A stretch of DNA of 21,283 bases from a virus, in the IMG/VR virus record IMGVR_UViG_3300028008_000131, positions 1 to 21,283 of that record. The stretch is one strand, 5' to 3'. Position 1 is the first letter of the stretch, and every line of letters starts with the position of its first letter. The notes beneath the pieces are model-generated. The model searched no databases. It had not been told where the DNA came from and was given only the letters and a program-made list of their open reading frames with translations. Made by a program: the position numbers and the translations under genes. Positions 20,168-21,283 of the stretch are shown here, piece by piece.

Positions 20168-20373
20168 TGAGCGGACAACGGCGCTGGCTTAAATTATGGG
20201 CTAGGACTGTTGGTATGCCAGTTGGTATTGACGACAACGATAAGCCAGAGTTTCTTCCAATTACACAATCAGATGTAAGGAAGGCTTTGGCTTTTCGCAC
20301 CTTTTGGATCATACTACACATTGTTACATGTTTTATGATCATAGCAGGAAATGCTAAAACCTTATTTTTTTAA
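20167..20373 (+). CDS. 68-aa protein with one C-terminal membrane segment
   Basis: The N-terminal part is basic (MSGQRRWLKLWARTVG). Residues about 44-62 (TFWIILHIVTCFMIIAG) form a membrane helix. No family is recognised. It is coupled to the preceding gene through TAATG. Its 3' end overlaps the opposing minus-strand gene by 12 nt, and no terminator separates them. Confidence 0.7.
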   Translation: MSGQRRWLKLWARTVGMPVGIDDNDKPEFLPITQSDVRKALAFRTFWIILHIVTCFMIIAGNAKTLFF

Positions 20374-20652
20374 TTTTTTGATTAGTAACGGCAAATATAC
20401 TGTTACAGCAACAAATCCCCAGAAACCACCTAAAACTGTTGCATAAAGTTTCCAATTAGCAAAGTCTAATATTATTCCTAGCGTGACGCCACCTATCCAT
20501 GTATAGTCTAAGAATCCGTGTATCTTTTTCCATTTATCACCTAAACGGTCGATAAGTTCTTGGCGTTTGTTTGCAAACCATGGATGCACATGTCGCATGA
20601 TAACAAATCCTTCGTTTAGAACCATTACTGTAAATCCTATCCAAAATATCAT
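20362..20652 (-). CDS. 96-aa membrane protein with about three helices
   Basis: Hydrophobic segments lie at about residues 1-19, 50-66 (TWIGGVTLGIILDFANW) and 70-91 (YATVLGGFWGFVAVTVYLPL), separated by a charged loop containing HPWFANKRQELIDRLGDKWK. The Lys-rich end (KKLKK) suggests an inward-facing C-terminus. ATG 20652 has no Shine-Dalgarno; ATG 20625 has AGGA at a good distance, so the protein may be 87 aa. No clear promoter precedes it. Function unknown; a small holin-like or superinfection-exclusion role would be a guess. Confidence 0.7.
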   Translation of the reverse strand: MIFWIGFTVMVLNEGFVIMRHVHPWFANKRQELIDRLGDKWKKIHGFLDYTWIGGVTLGIILDFANWKLYATVLGGFWGFVAVTVYLPLLIKKLKK

Positions 20653-20671
20653 AATATTACTTATGCATCTA

Positions 20672-20678
20672 GTAAATA
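20672..20678 (+). promoter_or_regulatory. Late promoter of the last two genes
   Basis: GTAAATA lies 28 nt before ATG 20706. AAGGAG follows at 20692-20697. Confidence 0.55.
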
Positions 20679-20705
20679 CTTAGAATAGATTAAGGAGACT
20701 TCATT

Positions 20706-20936
20706 ATGATGTGGGTAGATTATACAATAGATAGTATTCCAGGAGGTAAAGGCTTTAAAGTCAAAGGAGACTGGGAAGGCGAAGTAATGGGTATTGCACA
20801 AGATGGCACACACAAGGATCACTACTTGTATAAACCAGGGGATGTGTTTGTAGTAAACGAACATGGATGGTTAAAAAAATCAGATCATTTGTCAGCATTA
20901 ATATTAAAATATGAAAAAGAGAAAAATGAAGTGTAA
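20706..20936 (+). CDS. 76-aa hypothetical protein
   Basis: A small protein with likely beta strands at the start (MMWVDYTIDSIPGG, GFKVKGDWEGEVMGI) and a helical charged end. The central HYLYKPGDVFVVNEHGWLKK is aromatic and Gly-containing, consistent with a small beta-barrel. No family is recognised. It is followed in overlap by the next gene, and the two are probably co-translated. Confidence 0.75.
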   Translation: MMWVDYTIDSIPGGKGFKVKGDWEGEVMGIAQDGTHKDHYLYKPGDVFVVNEHGWLKKSDHLSALILKYEKEKNEV

Positions 20937-21252
20937 ACAAGGCGATGTAGCCGTAATCAAAATGAGTGTTCGACAAGAAAATATAGGACGCATTGTAAAA
21001 GTAGCAGAACTTATAGGAAGATTCGAAAAAGGTTCGTTATTTACATTTAGAGGCATGAACTGTATGGCTCCAATTACAGATAATTATTGGTGGATTGAAG
21101 CAGAGGATTTGAATATACAGTTTGGTCCTAGTCCTAGAGCTTATATAGCAGACACTTGGTTAGAGCCTATTAGACCAGATGGCGAAGAAAAAGATAAAGC
21201 ATCTGAAGATCTAAGCGATAAAAAGTTTGCTATGGATCTAATTTTAGGTTGA
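20926..21252 (+). CDS. 108-aa hypothetical protein with SH3/KOW-like N-terminus
   Basis: ATG 20926 is preferred to an in-frame ATG at 20911, because MKCKQGDVAVI then begins the domain and a weak purine-rich site lies just upstream. The first 80 residues read as a small beta-barrel: KQGDVAVIK, IGRIVKVAELIG, WWIEAEDL, IADTWLEPIRPD. The C-terminal 30 residues are charged. No specific function is known to me. The gene overlaps the previous one by 11 nt, and its stop overlaps the -35 box of the next promoter. Confidence 0.72.
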   Translation: MKCKQGDVAVIKMSVRQENIGRIVKVAELIGRFEKGSLFTFRGMNCMAPITDNYWWIEAEDLNIQFGPSPRAYIADTWLEPIRPDGEEKDKASEDLSDKKFAMDLILG

Positions 21253-21279
21253 CAAACTTACATTAATACGCTATAAATA
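21249..21279 (+). promoter_or_regulatory. Composite early/late promoter at the right edge
   Basis: TTGACA (21249-21254) and TATAAA (21272-21277) are spaced by 17 bp, and the -10 is the beginning of an exact late box TATAAATA (21272-21279). The gene it drives lies beyond the window. Confidence 0.75.
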
Positions 21280-21283
21280 GTCT

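Noticed and set aside
1-21283. tRNA genes, CRISPR arrays or insertion sequences
   Set aside because: I saw no cloverleaf with a TTCGA-type arm, no repeat-spacer array, and no transposase or terminal inverted repeats; a dedicated tRNA scan was not possible.

Overview
The window is a stretch of a large AT-rich (roughly 36-40% G+C) tailed-phage genome, most likely a marine T4-like myovirus. Three things point there. First, almost every transcription unit of apparently late genes is preceded by a T4-type late-promoter box (consensus [A/C/G/T]TAAATA, best copies TATAAATA) about 6 nt before the expected start of transcription. Second, the T4-type nucleotide-metabolism set nrdA, nrdB and glutaredoxin is present. 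Third, there are two PAAR spike-tip proteins and many very small, tightly packed genes with TAATG or ATGA overlaps. The host cannot be fixed from the window. A DUF1127-like gene at the left edge, a family typical of Alphaproteobacteria (including marine ones), favours an alphaproteobacterial host such as SAR11 or a relative over a cyanobacterium, and no photosynthesis genes are seen.

Layout. 1-335 (minus): two tiny genes, a 59-aa protein and a truncated DUF1127-like protein, read leftward from an early-plus-late promoter pair at 530-578. Their leader contains three tandem hairpins with covarying stems and a nearly constant loop (381-439). 597-1755 (plus): a composite promoter, a structured leader, a compact Pit/PHO4-like phosphate-transporter homologue and a strong terminator. 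1757-3518: an early-promoter operon of prs (PRPP synthase) and a short ugd-like nucleotide-sugar dehydrogenase. 3514-4668: an unknown 285-aa protein and PAAR protein 1, facing a class 3 lipase on the minus strand (4665-5450). Two late promoters between 5496 and 5521 point away from each other. 5540-8704: a five-gene coupled late operon with a minimal nucleotidyltransferase and a KxDG ligase-like protein.

8795-11423: small late genes, including a protein followed by a strong terminator, a holin-like coiled-coil/membrane protein, two tandem basic paralogues and genes with leaderless-looking starts. 11469-12763: an acidic EF-hand-containing protein whose reading frame continues in the -1 frame after an A AAA AAG slippery site. 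12765-13524: an early-promoter PD-(D/E)XK exonuclease. 13521-15889: a tail spike/fibre with a beta-helix body and its small downstream partner. 15879-19934: nrdA, then nrdB-glutaredoxin-PAAR 2. 19940-21283: a small Lys/Ala-rich protein from a near-perfect sigma-70 promoter, two small membrane proteins facing each other, two small unknown proteins, and another composite promoter at the right edge.

The genes combine precursor supply for DNA synthesis (phosphate uptake, PRPP, dNTPs), envelope or sugar chemistry (ugd, lipase), nucleic-acid processing (nuclease, nucleotidyltransferase, ligase-like protein) and virion parts (PAAR tips, tail spike, small structural candidates). Promoter type tracks function: TTGACA-17-TATAAT promoters precede metabolism and DNA genes, and TAAATA boxes precede virion-type genes.
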